This document shows positions 18,323 through 27,130 of a DNA stretch of 64,000 nt, piece by piece. This DNA comes from Gammaproteobacteria bacterium (GTDB lineage: Bacteria; Pseudomonadota; Gammaproteobacteria; JACKNK01): NCBI GenBank assembly GCA_024234955.1, contig JACKNK010000001.1, positions 682,001 through 746,000 on the forward strand. Reading direction: 5' to 3'. The number at the start of each line of letters is the position of its first letter. The stretch's first letter is position 1. A program made the translations under genes and the position numbers. Under the pieces are notes generated by a model, which was not told the DNA's origin, did not search any database, and saw only the letters and a program-made list of their open reading frames with translations.

Positions 18323-19123
18323 ATGCGCCCCGTTCTGCCCGTAGTCGTACTGATCGCCACCGCCCTGCTCTCCGGCTGTGGCCTGTTGCCGGACAAGATC
18401 GACGAGACCGCCGACTGGTCCGCGAGCAAGCTGTATTCCGAAGCCCGTGCGAACATGAACGACGGCGATTACGAGACCGCCGTAAAGTACTACGACCTGG
18501 TCATGGCGCGCTTCCCATTCGGGCAATATGCGCAACAGGCGCAGATCGACATCGCCTACACCCACTATAAGGATAACGAGCCGGACGCCGCGCTCGCCGC
18601 CCTTGACCGCTTTATCAAGAACAACCCGCAGCACCCGCATGTCGATTACGCCTATTACCTGAAAGGCGTGGTCAACTTCAGTCGTGGTCAGAGCTTCTTC
18701 GACCGCTGGCTCCCGCAGGATAAGAGCGAGCGGGATCAGGGTGCGGCAAAAGAATCGTTCTACGACTTCCAGGAACTGGCACAGCGCTTTCCGGACAGCA
18801 AATATACCCGTGACGCCCGCCAGCGCATGCTGTTTCTGCGGAACAACGTCGCCGCGTATGAGATCAAGGCGGCCAGCTATTACATGAAACGCGGCGCTTA
18901 TCTTGCCGCCGCGAACCGCGCCGAACACGTCATCGAGAACTATCAGGGCACGCCCATCATGCCGGAAGCGGTCGCGATTCTTTTCGAAGCGTATTCGAAA
19001 CTCGGGCTGGATGGTCTTGCCGGTGACGCCCGCCGTGTGTTGGAAAAGAACTACCCCGACCATCCCGCTCTGACCGGCGAAACCCGCGACGACAACTGCA
19101 TCCTCTGGATCATCTGCGTCTGA
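18323..19123 (+). CDS. bamD: Outer membrane assembly lipoprotein BamD
   Basis: An essential BAM-complex lipoprotein for beta-barrel insertion. From ATG 18323 (266 residues) it has a lipoprotein signal with lipobox LLSGC, then TPR repeats: KLYSEARANMNDGDYETAVK, QAQIDIAYTHYKDNEPDAAL, VDYAYYLKGVVNF and RGAYLAAANRAEHVIENY. It is divergent from rluD with only about 50 bases between starts, which must hold both promoters. A TGCCGGTG/CACCGGCA hairpin follows the stop. Confidence 0.94.
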   Translation: MRPVLPVVVLIATALLSGCGLLPDKIDETADWSASKLYSEARANMNDGDYETAVKYYDLVMARFPFGQYAQQAQIDIAYTHYKDNEPDAALAALDRFIKNNPQHPHVDYAYYLKGVVNFSRGQSFFDRWLPQDKSERDQGAAKESFYDFQELAQRFPDSKYTRDARQRMLFLRNNVAAYEIKAASYYMKRGAYLAAANRAEHVIENYQGTPIMPEAVAILFEAYSKLGLDGLAGDARRVLEKNYPDHPALTGETRDDNCILWIICV

Positions 19124-19449
19124 GGGTTGCGGGACTGCCGGTGATGCTACACCGGCACGGGACGGAGGAATCACGCTCCCGTTCCCACCCAAGTGCTGGC
19201 TGGCGGGAGTACGCACCGCGCTGGCGGACAAGCGCCTTCCCGATCCAATAACGGTTTCCTCCGGACGCCGTGCTCCTGCCCTCGCCGTTTTGCGCCGCCA
19301 TCGCTGCAGCGCGTTCTGGCTGTCTGACGCCTTGAACACCGAATCAGGTCAAGGCAAGGCGCGCTTCCTGTCTTGGTCAGACATCGCAGTGCCTACACTC
19401 TACATACCAACGCACCGCAGCAATAACAAAAACCGCGCGGAGACCGACC
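19124..19449. other. Intergenic region, bamD to acyl-CoA synthetase
   Basis: 326 bases without a gene. A hairpin at 19136-19157 (8-bp stem, loop ATGCTA) may end the bamD transcript but lacks a T-run. The last 80 bases must hold the promoter of the acyl-CoA synthetase gene; TTGGTC followed 15 bases later by TACACT is a weak candidate. Nothing else stands out. Confidence 0.4.
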
Positions 19450-21258
19450 ATGAGCACCTTGCTGTTTCAGCCGCACCCGATCCTCAGCGACAAGCCGCCC
19501 AGTTATGATCCCGGCGAGTCCTGCCCGTTCATCTGCGAACGCGAAGCCCAGACCCTCGGCGGTCTCCTTGTTACACGGGTCCTCCGCACGCCGGACAATC
19601 TGGCCTATCGCTGGTTCGGGGAACGAGACTGGCAGGGACTGACCTGGAGTGAAATCGCCCGCCGTGCCGGACACTGGCAGCGCGCCCTGCTCGCCGATGG
19701 GATCAAAGCCGGCGACCGCATCGCCATCATGCTGCCGAATGGTCCGGACTGGGTCAGTCTGGACCTCGCAGCCCTCGGTCTCGGTCTGATCGTGGTCCCG
19801 CTCTTCGTCAACGATCGGGCCGAAAGCGCGGCCTATTGTCTGGCCCACTCCGAAGCCAGGCTGCTAATGCTGCCGGACCCGGTGCTCTGGCATGAAATTG
19901 CCACTGCCGATCCACTTCCCGAACTCAAACGTGTGGTGACGATCGCCCAATCGATGCACGCCGACCCGGATCGGCGTGTCGAGGACCTGGAAACCTGGCT
20001 CGCCAAGCCGAAACCGATTGAAGAGGAACGCTACGAGGTGCGTGAGCGCGATCCGGACGCAGTGGCGACCATTTGTTATACCTCGGGTACGACAGGACGC
20101 CCCAAGGGTGTCACCCTGACCCATCGCAACATCCTCTGGAATGCCGAATCCGGCCTGCGTGCGGTGCATGCCGACGAGAATGATCATTTTCTGTCCTTCC
20201 TGCCGCTGTCGCACATGCTCGAACGCACGGTCGGGTACTACATCCCCATGATGTGCGGCGCACAGGTCAGCTTCGCACGCGGCATCTCGGAACTGCCGGA
20301 AGATCTGTTGCACGAAAAGCCGACGATCCTGATCGCGGTCCCGCGCATCTTCGAGCGCATCGAGGAAAAAGTGACCGGTACCCTGGCCAAGGCATCCTGG
20401 CTCAAACGCACGTTGTTCCAGAGCGCGGTGTCCTTGGGCTGGGAACGATTCCAGCGCAGCATGGGTCGGGTGCTCTGGTGCCCACGACAGTGGCTGGCCG
20501 CACCGTTGCAATCGATGGTCGGCGAGCCGTTGCGTGCAGTTCTGGGCGGTCGACTGCGCTTTGCCATCATCGGCGGCGCCTCACTGTCCGAGCATACCTC
20601 ACGACTATTCATCGGCCTCGGCATCCGTCTGCTTCAGGGTTACGGCATGACCGAAACCAGCCCTGTGATCAGCGTGAATCGCCTGGAGGACGACGACCCG
20701 ACCACCGTCGGCCTGCCACTCCAGGATGTCGAAATCCGCATCGGCGACGATCAGGAATTGTGGGTTCGCAGCCCAGGGGTGATGCGCGGTTACTGGAAAA
20801 AGGCTCAGGCGACCGAAGCGGTACTGGATTCCGACGGTTGGTTGCGTACCGGCGATCAAGTCGAAATTCATGGTGCGCGCCTGCGCATCGTCGGACGCGT
20901 CAAGGACATCATGGTGATGTCCACCGGCGAAAAGCTCTCCGCACCGGATATGGAGGCGGCAATCTGCCGGGATAGCTGGTTTGACCAGGCCATCGTGATC
21001 GGTGACCGGCGTCCATGCATCAGTGCCTTGGTGGTGTTGAATGAGTCAGCGAGAAATGCCGACAAGCGCGCGCTGTTGGCACGACTCAACGCCACGCTCA
21101 GCGGCTTCCCCGGGTATGCCCAAGTGCATTCTATCGAGGTCAGTCCGGAACCCTGGACGATCGAGAATGAATTGCTGACGCCGACATTGAAGGTACGTAG
21201 ACACGTCGTCGAGGACCGGTTTGCCGCGCAGATTGCCCGGCTCGCTTGCGGACGATGA
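19450..21258 (+). CDS. Long-chain fatty acid--CoA ligase family protein (AMP-binding)
   Basis: A 602-residue adenylate-forming enzyme of the long-chain acyl-CoA synthetase (FAA1-like) group. Motifs: P-loop CYTSGTTGRPKGVTLTHRN near residue 210, SFLPLSHMLERTVGYYIPM, the adenylation motif LQGYGMTETSPVISVN, and SDGWLRTGDQVEIHGARLRI followed by GRVKDIMVMSTGEKLSAPD. It activates a fatty acid through an acyl-adenylate; chain length is not predictable. No signal peptide. It stands alone, with convergent neighbours downstream. Confidence 0.87.
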   Translation: MSTLLFQPHPILSDKPPSYDPGESCPFICEREAQTLGGLLVTRVLRTPDNLAYRWFGERDWQGLTWSEIARRAGHWQRALLADGIKAGDRIAIMLPNGPDWVSLDLAALGLGLIVVPLFVNDRAESAAYCLAHSEARLLMLPDPVLWHEIATADPLPELKRVVTIAQSMHADPDRRVEDLETWLAKPKPIEEERYEVRERDPDAVATICYTSGTTGRPKGVTLTHRNILWNAESGLRAVHADENDHFLSFLPLSHMLERTVGYYIPMMCGAQVSFARGISELPEDLLHEKPTILIAVPRIFERIEEKVTGTLAKASWLKRTLFQSAVSLGWERFQRSMGRVLWCPRQWLAAPLQSMVGEPLRAVLGGRLRFAIIGGASLSEHTSRLFIGLGIRLLQGYGMTETSPVISVNRLEDDDPTTVGLPLQDVEIRIGDDQELWVRSPGVMRGYWKKAQATEAVLDSDGWLRTGDQVEIHGARLRIVGRVKDIMVMSTGEKLSAPDMEAAICRDSWFDQAIVIGDRRPCISALVVLNESARNADKRALLARLNATLSGFPGYAQVHSIEVSPEPWTIENELLTPTLKVRRHVVEDRFAAQIARLACGR

Positions 21259-21279
21259 ACCCCGAACGGTAACCGAGCC

Positions 21280-21834
21280 TCAGGACGTCCGGGATGACTC
21301 AGACGTTTGCTCAACCGCTTGCTTGAGCGTATTCAAACCCTGCTCGTAACTCGGACCGAGGAAACGATCCAGCAGCAGACCGAACCAACGACCGAACAGG
21401 TCCCAGCCGAACTCGGTCCGAAAGTCCCAGACCACGCGGGTGCCACGTCCGTCCGGATTCAGTGTGAAACTGGCGATGCCGTTGCCCTGAGCGCCGAAGT
21501 CGAGCCTGGTCTCCACATACTGCCCGGTGCGGCTGCTGACGATCTCCTGCGTGCCGCCACCGACCTGGGCATGTTCGCTGCGCCAGTCCATGCGCGAACC
21601 GACGCCCTGCTCCGGGCCGGTGAACCGGTATTGTGTTTCGGGATCGATCTTCGACCACGGCGACCAGGCATGGAATGCGCGCATGCCGTTGACGTGCGGA
21701 AACACCGTCGCCGGCGAAGCATCAATGACGATGCTGCGTTCGATGCGCGCGTGATCGGGCAACGCCAGGGCAATCAGCAGCAGCGAGACGGCGAGCACAC
21801 CCAGAATCAGTGTCAGGATACGAATGGCTTTCAT
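21280..21834 (-). CDS. SRPBCC-family (polyketide cyclase/START-like) membrane-anchored protein
   Basis: A 184-residue protein with one N-terminal membrane segment (ILTLILGVLAVSLLLIALAL) followed by an SRPBCC ligand-binding fold: IERSIVIDASPATVFPHV, FHAWSPWSKIDPE, and the long C-terminal helix LFGRWFGLLLDRFLGPSYEQ. Ligand unknown. It lies 6 bases downstream of ispF on the same strand, so it is probably translated from the same message. Confidence 0.75.
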   Translation of the reverse strand: MKAIRILTLILGVLAVSLLLIALALPDHARIERSIVIDASPATVFPHVNGMRAFHAWSPWSKIDPETQYRFTGPEQGVGSRMDWRSEHAQVGGGTQEIVSSRTGQYVETRLDFGAQGNGIASFTLNPDGRGTRVVWDFRTEFGWDLFGRWFGLLLDRFLGPSYEQGLNTLKQAVEQTSESSRTS

Positions 21835-21840
21835 GCCGGC

Positions 21841-22320
21841 TTACTCCTCGAACACAGTGAGAATTGCGAGCACCTGAACGCCCTCGCCCCGACCCATGCC
21901 AGTGAGCCCCTCGCCGGTGGTGGCGGTGATGCCAATGTCGCTCGGGTGGATCCCCAGCAATTCCGCGAGATGCGCCTTCATGGCATCGATGCGGGGGGAA
22001 ATCTTCGGGGTCAGGCATTCGATGCTGATGGCAAGGTGACTGATACGCAGCCCGCCCAGGTGCGTGAGCGCGACCTGAAGATACTCGGCGCTGTCGGTGA
22101 TGCCCTGCCTGCACATCGTGTCGGCGGTCTTGCCGATCACATTGATCCCGGTAACGGATGACACCGCGTTGGTGATGGCGTGCAGCACCACGTCGGCATC
22201 GCTGTTGCCGTTGAGCGGACGACCGTCGAATTCGATGCCGCCCAGCAACAGCGGGCGAGTCGGATCCGGATCGTCGAGAAAGCGGTGACTGTCCTGGCCT
22301 AGGCCGGTGCGGATTTTCAC
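21841..22320 (-). CDS. ispF: 2-C-methyl-D-erythritol 2,4-cyclodiphosphate synthase
   Basis: MEP-pathway enzyme making the cyclic diphosphate isoprenoid precursor. 159 residues; the zinc-binding GQDSHRF at residues 8-14, SDADVVLHAITNAV, and the C-terminal ITATTGEGLTGMGRGEGVQV are all present. IspD, usually adjacent, is not next to it here; the upstream same-strand gene is the AMMECR1-like gene, 80 bases away. Confidence 0.96.
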   Translation of the reverse strand: MKIRTGLGQDSHRFLDDPDPTRPLLLGGIEFDGRPLNGNSDADVVLHAITNAVSSVTGINVIGKTADTMCRQGITDSAEYLQVALTHLGGLRISHLAISIECLTPKISPRIDAMKAHLAELLGIHPSDIGITATTGEGLTGMGRGEGVQVLAILTVFEE

Positions 22321-22401
22321 GGTTTATCTGTCATCGGTCTGGGTGATGGAACGCGGTATGGTGCAAATCGAGACCCACACATCGCAGCCAGGCGGCGGAT
22401 T

Positions 22402-22974
22402 CTACGAGAAAGATTCCGTCGTGTAGCGGCGAACTTGCAGGGTATCGCTCCAATAATCGGGCGCCAGACCGGCTTTCTGCTTGAGATGGGTGAGAAACAA
22501 CTCAGCGGTAGGTAGTTGTTCCCAGACCGAAGGCAGGAAGGTGCCACGATGGGTAGCATCGCTGAGAATCAGACCATCGATAGCGGGACGAATCTGGCGC
22601 AGCAGGTCAGCCTCGGAATCGAACTGCATCGCGGCAGAGGGACTCAACACCGATACATGCAGCGCGAGCTCATCGAATTCCGAGGTGCTCAGAGGGGGAA
22701 AGCGGGGGTCGCGAAAGGCCGCAGAATACGCGTTTTCGGCAACATCCTGGATCAATGGGCGATGCGCTTCGAGCATGCCGATGCAGCCACGCAAGCGACC
22801 GTCGCGATTCAAGGTGACGAAGGTCGCGCGCAGCTCGCGCAGCGCAGGATCAAAATCGCCCGGACGCACGGGCAAGGGCGTACCGTGGTTCAGGCCGTGG
22901 GCGATGGATGCACGGGCGATTCGCAACATCTCGCTCCGTTGTCTGCGGTCGTAAACGCCCTCAGTGGAAGACAT
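22402..22974 (-). CDS. amrA: AmmeMemoRadiSam system protein A (AMMECR1 domain)
   Basis: A 190-residue AMMECR1-domain protein: LRATFVTLNRDGRLRGCIGM is the family signature with the conserved Cys, followed by NAYSAAFRDPRFPPLS and LSDATHRGTFLPSVWEQLP. Start ATG 22974 (MSSTEGVYD) overlaps the end of the MEMO-like gene by 14 bases, implying coupling; an upstream in-frame start at 23001 lies deeper in that gene. Biochemical role unknown. Confidence 0.9.
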   Translation of the reverse strand: MSSTEGVYDRRQRSEMLRIARASIAHGLNHGTPLPVRPGDFDPALRELRATFVTLNRDGRLRGCIGMLEAHRPLIQDVAENAYSAAFRDPRFPPLSTSEFDELALHVSVLSPSAAMQFDSEADLLRQIRPAIDGLILSDATHRGTFLPSVWEQLPTAELFLTHLKQKAGLAPDYWSDTLQVRRYTTESFS

Positions 22975-23749
22975 AAGCACCATATCCGACAACCTTGTCA
23001 CGTGGCCCGGCAGTGTCCCCGGAGTTGCGCAGATCGACCATTTCTGCCGTCAGGCCGTGTGCGGACACGGCCGCCAGCAAGCCGTTGACCGGATTGCGAC
23101 CGCACGCATCGTGGTAACCGATGTCATCGATGCGTCCGGAAAGGATGGCTTCGGAGGTCGCCTTGTCCATGCGCTGCGCGGTTGCATAATCGTGGTAATG
23201 ACTCAGATCGGAACTGATCACGATCAGGGTTTCCGGTCCGCCCCATAATCGCTCGATGACCTCGGCAACCTGGGCGGGCGCGGCCTCGCCAACGACCAGC
23301 GGCACCAGTTTGAAAACGCCGAGCAACGCTTGAAGAAACGGCAGATGCACCTCAAGGCTGTGTTCCTGCGCATGGGCCTGATCGACCACCCCCACCTGAG
23401 GCAGGTCGATCAAGGCATCGATCGCAGCACGATCCAACGGCACATCGCCCAGCGGCGTGCGAAACAGATCGGCGCTGCTGGCCGCGATCCCGCGCAAGGC
23501 AACGCGGTGCGCAGGTCCCAGGAGGATCACACGTTCAATCCGCGCCGCAATCGGTGCAAGCCGCACGTAAGCGCTGGCAGCAACCGGTCCGGAATACCTG
23601 TAACCGGCGTGCGGCACGATCAACGCCTTGGGCACCACGACATTCGCTGGCGTCGCGGCCGCCAGATAGGCCTGTATCTGGGTGCGCAATTCGACCGGAT
23701 CGTCGGGATAAAACATGCCGGCCACCGCCGGCGGGCGGAAAGTGGGCAT
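22961..23749 (-). CDS. amrB: AmmeMemoRadiSam system protein B (MEMO-like)
   Basis: A 262-residue MEMO1-like protein of the extradiol-dioxygenase-related fold. Motifs: PAVAGMFYPDDP at the N-terminus, LIVPHAGYRYSGPVAASAY, QEHSLEVHLPFLQ and ISSDLSHYHDY, placing the metal-binding His residues. ATG 23749 follows GGAGGCGTGACG, a strong ribosome binding site; the longer frame to 23836 would collide with the divergent radical SAM gene. Human MEMO1 binds iron; the bacterial role is not settled. Confidence 0.91.
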   Translation of the reverse strand: MPTFRPPAVAGMFYPDDPVELRTQIQAYLAAATPANVVVPKALIVPHAGYRYSGPVAASAYVRLAPIAARIERVILLGPAHRVALRGIAASSADLFRTPLGDVPLDRAAIDALIDLPQVGVVDQAHAQEHSLEVHLPFLQALLGVFKLVPLVVGEAAPAQVAEVIERLWGGPETLIVISSDLSHYHDYATAQRMDKATSEAILSGRIDDIGYHDACGRNPVNGLLAAVSAHGLTAEMVDLRNSGDTAGPRDKVVGYGAYVFH

Positions 23750-23834
23750 CGTCACGCCTCCGTGAGGACTATCGTCTGACTCTGAGAATAGGGGCCGTGG
23801 CGTCTCCACGGAAGCACCGGGGACCGATAACGAC

Positions 23835-24917
23835 ATGCCTTCAGATAATCACCCTACCCGTTTCTGGCATCGCGTCGATGACCGGCATGTGCAATGCGAC
23901 GTCTGCCCACGCGCCTGCATCTTGAAGAATGGGCAGCGCGGGCTTTGTTTCGTGCGCGCGGCAGACGAAGGCGAAATCGTGCTGACCACCTATGGCCGGT
24001 CCAGCGGGTTTTGTATCGATCCGATTGAAAAGAAGCCGCTGAACCATTTCCTGCCCGGCTCGCCGATCCTGTCTTTCGGCACCGCAGGCTGCAATCTTGC
24101 CTGCAAGTTCTGTCAGAACTGGGACATCAGTAAATCCCGCGAAGTCGATCGCCTGCTGGACCAGGCCAGCCCTGCGACCATTTCCCAGGCCGCACACCAG
24201 CTCGGCTGCCGCAGTGTCGCCTTCACCTATAACGACCCGGTGATCTTTCTCGAATATGCCGTGGACGTCGCCACGGCCTGCAAGACGCTCGGTATCCGTT
24301 CGGTTGCGGTGACCGCCGGATATATCAGCCCAGGCGCACGCGAAACGTTCTTTGCGCACATGGATGCCGCCAACGTGGATTTGAAGGGCTTCACCGAGAA
24401 TTTCTATCGCAAGCTCTGTGCCGGGCATCTGCAGCCGGTGCTCGACACGCTCACCTATCTCAAGCACCAGACGAATGTCTGGTTCGAACTGACCACCTTG
24501 CTGATCCCCGGCCAGAACGACAGCGACGCGGAAATCGCCGCGATGTCACGCTGGGTCATGGATGAACTCGGGCCGGATGTACCGATGCATTTCACCGCTT
24601 TCCACCCGGACTGGAAAATGCGCGACATCCCGGCGACCCCCACCCAGACCCTGCGTCGCGCCCGTGAAATCGCCCAGTCACACGGCATTAATCACGTCTA
24701 CACCGGCAACGTCCACGACAAAGCCGGACAAAGCACCTACTGCCCAGCCTGCGGCGGGATGCTGATCGGGCGCGACTGGTATCAACTCAGCGACTGGCAT
24801 ATCGACCGGGAAGGGCATTGCGCCCATTGCGGGCATCCGGTTGCGGGTGTGTTCGACACCTCACCCGGCACCTGGGGGCCGCGCCGGCAACCGGTTCGCC
24901 TGCAAGGGGCCGACTGA
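23835..24917 (+). CDS. amrS: AmmeMemoRadiSam system radical SAM enzyme
   Basis: A 360-residue radical SAM protein with the cluster motif GCNLACKFCQNWDISKSREV (CxxxCxxC) near residue 85, a second N-terminal cysteine set (CDVCPRACILKNGQRGLCF), and a C-terminal CPACGG and CAHCGHP zinc-like pair. It is divergent from amrB and amrA, with only 85 bases between the start codons. Together they form the full AmmeMemoRadiSam trio, widespread in bacteria and archaea but of undefined reaction. Confidence 0.92.
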   Translation: MPSDNHPTRFWHRVDDRHVQCDVCPRACILKNGQRGLCFVRAADEGEIVLTTYGRSSGFCIDPIEKKPLNHFLPGSPILSFGTAGCNLACKFCQNWDISKSREVDRLLDQASPATISQAAHQLGCRSVAFTYNDPVIFLEYAVDVATACKTLGIRSVAVTAGYISPGARETFFAHMDAANVDLKGFTENFYRKLCAGHLQPVLDTLTYLKHQTNVWFELTTLLIPGQNDSDAEIAAMSRWVMDELGPDVPMHFTAFHPDWKMRDIPATPTQTLRRAREIAQSHGINHVYTGNVHDKAGQSTYCPACGGMLIGRDWYQLSDWHIDREGHCAHCGHPVAGVFDTSPGTWGPRRQPVRLQGAD

Positions 24918-24979
24918 GGACCTGACACTCCTGCCGCGAATACCGGACAATCGAGGGATCATCACGGTCGGAGTCCCCC

Positions 24980-25519
24980 ATGTCAGAAACCACTGCCCGT
25001 ATTGGCATCGTCACCATCTCGGACCGCGCCAGTCGCGGCGAATACGAAGATCTGGGCGGCCCGGCAATACGCCGATGGTTCGAGCATGTTCTGTCCTCGG
25101 CGTGGGAACCCGTGGCGCGGGTGATTCCGGACGAACTCGGCACCATAGAAGCCACCCTGATCGAACTCTGCGACCAGGAAGGCTGCTGCCTGGTGGTCAC
25201 CACCGGAGGCACCGGTCCTGCGGTACGCGACATCACCCCGGAAGCCACTGAAGCCGTGTGTCAGAAAATGATGCCCGGCTTTGGCGAACTCATGCGCTCG
25301 GTCTCGTTGCAGTACGTGCCGACCGCGATCCTGTCGCGTCAGACCGCCGGGATTCGCGGTCGCAGTCTCATCGTCAACCTGCCAGGCAAACCCAAGTCGA
25401 TCGGCGAATGTCTGGACGCCGTGTTTCCGGCGATCCCTTACTGCATCGATCTAATTGAAGGACCATTCCTGCAGGCAAAAGACGATGTCATCAAAGTGTT
25501 CCGGCCTAAACAGAAATAA
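24980..25519 (+). CDS. mog: Molybdopterin adenylyltransferase
   Basis: A 179-residue MogA/MoaB-fold protein that adenylylates molybdopterin before molybdate insertion. Motifs: IGIVTISDRASRGEYEDLGG, VVTTGGTGPAVRDITPEATE and IVNLPGKPKSIGECLDAV. The GEYEDLGGPAI segment and length favour MogA over MoaB. ATG 24980 is preceded by GGAG. It follows the radical SAM gene by 62 bases; cotranscription is possible. Confidence 0.9.
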   Translation: MSETTARIGIVTISDRASRGEYEDLGGPAIRRWFEHVLSSAWEPVARVIPDELGTIEATLIELCDQEGCCLVVTTGGTGPAVRDITPEATEAVCQKMMPGFGELMRSVSLQYVPTAILSRQTAGIRGRSLIVNLPGKPKSIGECLDAVFPAIPYCIDLIEGPFLQAKDDVIKVFRPKQK

Positions 25520-25555
25520 GCTGGGTCGTCGCCTGCACATCCCACGCTACGGACA

Positions 25556-25600
25556 CAAAAAAGCCCTGCCAGACCGACACAAAATGATCTGACAGGGCTT
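25556..25600 (-). terminator. Rho-independent terminator of tRNA-Ser
   Basis: A 13-bp stem (25561-25573 with 25588-25600, one mismatch) next to an A-tract at 25557-25562, which reads as T6 on the minus strand directly after the stem. It starts 5 bases downstream of the tRNA 3' end. It could also act on mog transcripts from the other side. Confidence 0.8.
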
Positions 25601-25604
25601 CTAT

Positions 25605-25695
<91 letters not shown>

Positions 25696-25770
25696 GGAAT
25701 GACCCGCAATGCAGGCCATCAAGGGGCGCGAAGAATAAAGGAAGCGCCCTGCGGGTGCAATGAAATTGGC

Positions 25771-27120
25771 TTATCCGACAACCTGATTGACGACATAACG
25801 GAACTTGCCTGACCGTTCACGGGGAATGTCGTCAACAAGGTCAATGATCACCTCGGCGTCCTCGCCCAGACGCTTTATCAGCCCGGAGTGAATGATCGCC
25901 GTATGCGCATCGGTATAGCCGTCGCCAGGCACTACCAGGATACGATACCGGTTCCCGGCTTCCTGAATGATCTTGAACAGCGCTACCTCAGGCAGATCGC
26001 GCAGGATGTAGATCAGCGCCAGCCCGTGCATGACGGTGCCATCCGGGGCGACGATGAAGTCGGTGGTACGTCCCTGGATTTCCTTAAGCATCGGCAAACC
26101 GCGACCACAACTGCATTGACCGTCATCGAGCACGGCGACATCCCCGGTGCGATAGCGTACGAACGGGAACTCGCCGGTCGCCAGATGGGTCACCACGACC
26201 TCACCGGCCTCGCCGGGCGGCAAGACCTGTCCATCCGGCCCGATGATCTCGACCAGGATATCCTCCGCGCTGAGATGCATCCCCCCGTGCGGGCATTGAT
26301 GGGCGATGAAACCCGCGTCTCGCCCGCCGTATCCATTGGCGACCGGCGCAGCGAATACCCGCTCGATGGTTTCCCGTTGTTTGTCGTAAAGGCGCTCCGA
26401 AGTCACGAAACAGACCTTGATACCAAGCCCTTTCATGTCCACATGCTGGGCCTCGGCGCGCTCGGCGATCAGCGCCATCGAGGACGGATATCCAAACAAC
26501 ATCCGAGGACGCATGGCTCGGATTTCGGCGATGAAGCGATCAAGATTCATCGCAGACATCTCAAAAGCCGGAATCAACTTCGATCGCAGCAAGCGATCCC
26601 GAAAGGCACGCACCCGATCCTGGGCACCGAGTTCCACCGGGGAGCCCCAGATCACGATCTCCGGATCACCAATATCGACACTCCACCAACGTGTTGCGCG
26701 CCATTTTGCCGCAACATCGTGTGAGACTCGCTCGTTACCGAGGTAGAACACCAGAGGCTCACCTGTCGATCCACCCGTATTGAAGCGTGCCAGCGGACCC
26801 GCGTTATGCGACTTCAGCGCCTCCACGTTCTCCCTGATCAGCGGCTTGGTGAGAAATGGGAAACGCTGAAGATCCTGGAGATCGCGAATATCGTCGGGAC
26901 CGAACCCGGCGTCCTCCATGACCTGGCGGTAGTAATCGTTATCCCGATATAGCCGGGCGACGAACGATTTGAAATTGTCGAGTTGCAGGGATTTCAGCTG
27001 ATCGCGACCAAACCACTGCGAGGTCTCCAAAGCGCGGCGACGTCGTACCGAATCGTGGCGTTTCAGACGCTCATGAAGCGGAAACAGCAGTCCGGAGGCA
27101 ATGCGGGTGTAGAGCCCCAT
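25771..27120 (-). CDS. Phenylacetate--CoA ligase family (CapK/PaaK-like) adenylate-forming protein
   Basis: A 449-residue protein of the PaaK/CapK group. Motifs: the P-loop-like RFNTGGSTGEPLVFYLG, the HQCPHGGMHLSAEDILVEI segment, VRYRTGDVAVLDDGQCSCGR with family cysteines, and the C-terminal KFRYVVNQ lysine region. Start ATG 27120 (MGLYTRIASGLLFPLHERLK) is 11 bases after the pyrF stop; an in-frame codon at 27165 overlaps pyrF. CapK relatives occur in polysaccharide clusters, PaaK in phenylacetate breakdown; neither context is present, so the substrate is unknown. Confidence 0.82.
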   Translation of the reverse strand: MGLYTRIASGLLFPLHERLKRHDSVRRRRALETSQWFGRDQLKSLQLDNFKSFVARLYRDNDYYRQVMEDAGFGPDDIRDLQDLQRFPFLTKPLIRENVEALKSHNAGPLARFNTGGSTGEPLVFYLGNERVSHDVAAKWRATRWWSVDIGDPEIVIWGSPVELGAQDRVRAFRDRLLRSKLIPAFEMSAMNLDRFIAEIRAMRPRMLFGYPSSMALIAERAEAQHVDMKGLGIKVCFVTSERLYDKQRETIERVFAAPVANGYGGRDAGFIAHQCPHGGMHLSAEDILVEIIGPDGQVLPPGEAGEVVVTHLATGEFPFVRYRTGDVAVLDDGQCSCGRGLPMLKEIQGRTTDFIVAPDGTVMHGLALIYILRDLPEVALFKIIQEAGNRYRILVVPGDGYTDAHTAIIHSGLIKRLGEDAEVIIDLVDDIPRERSGKFRYVVNQVVG

Positions 27121-27130
27121 CAAACGCGGC

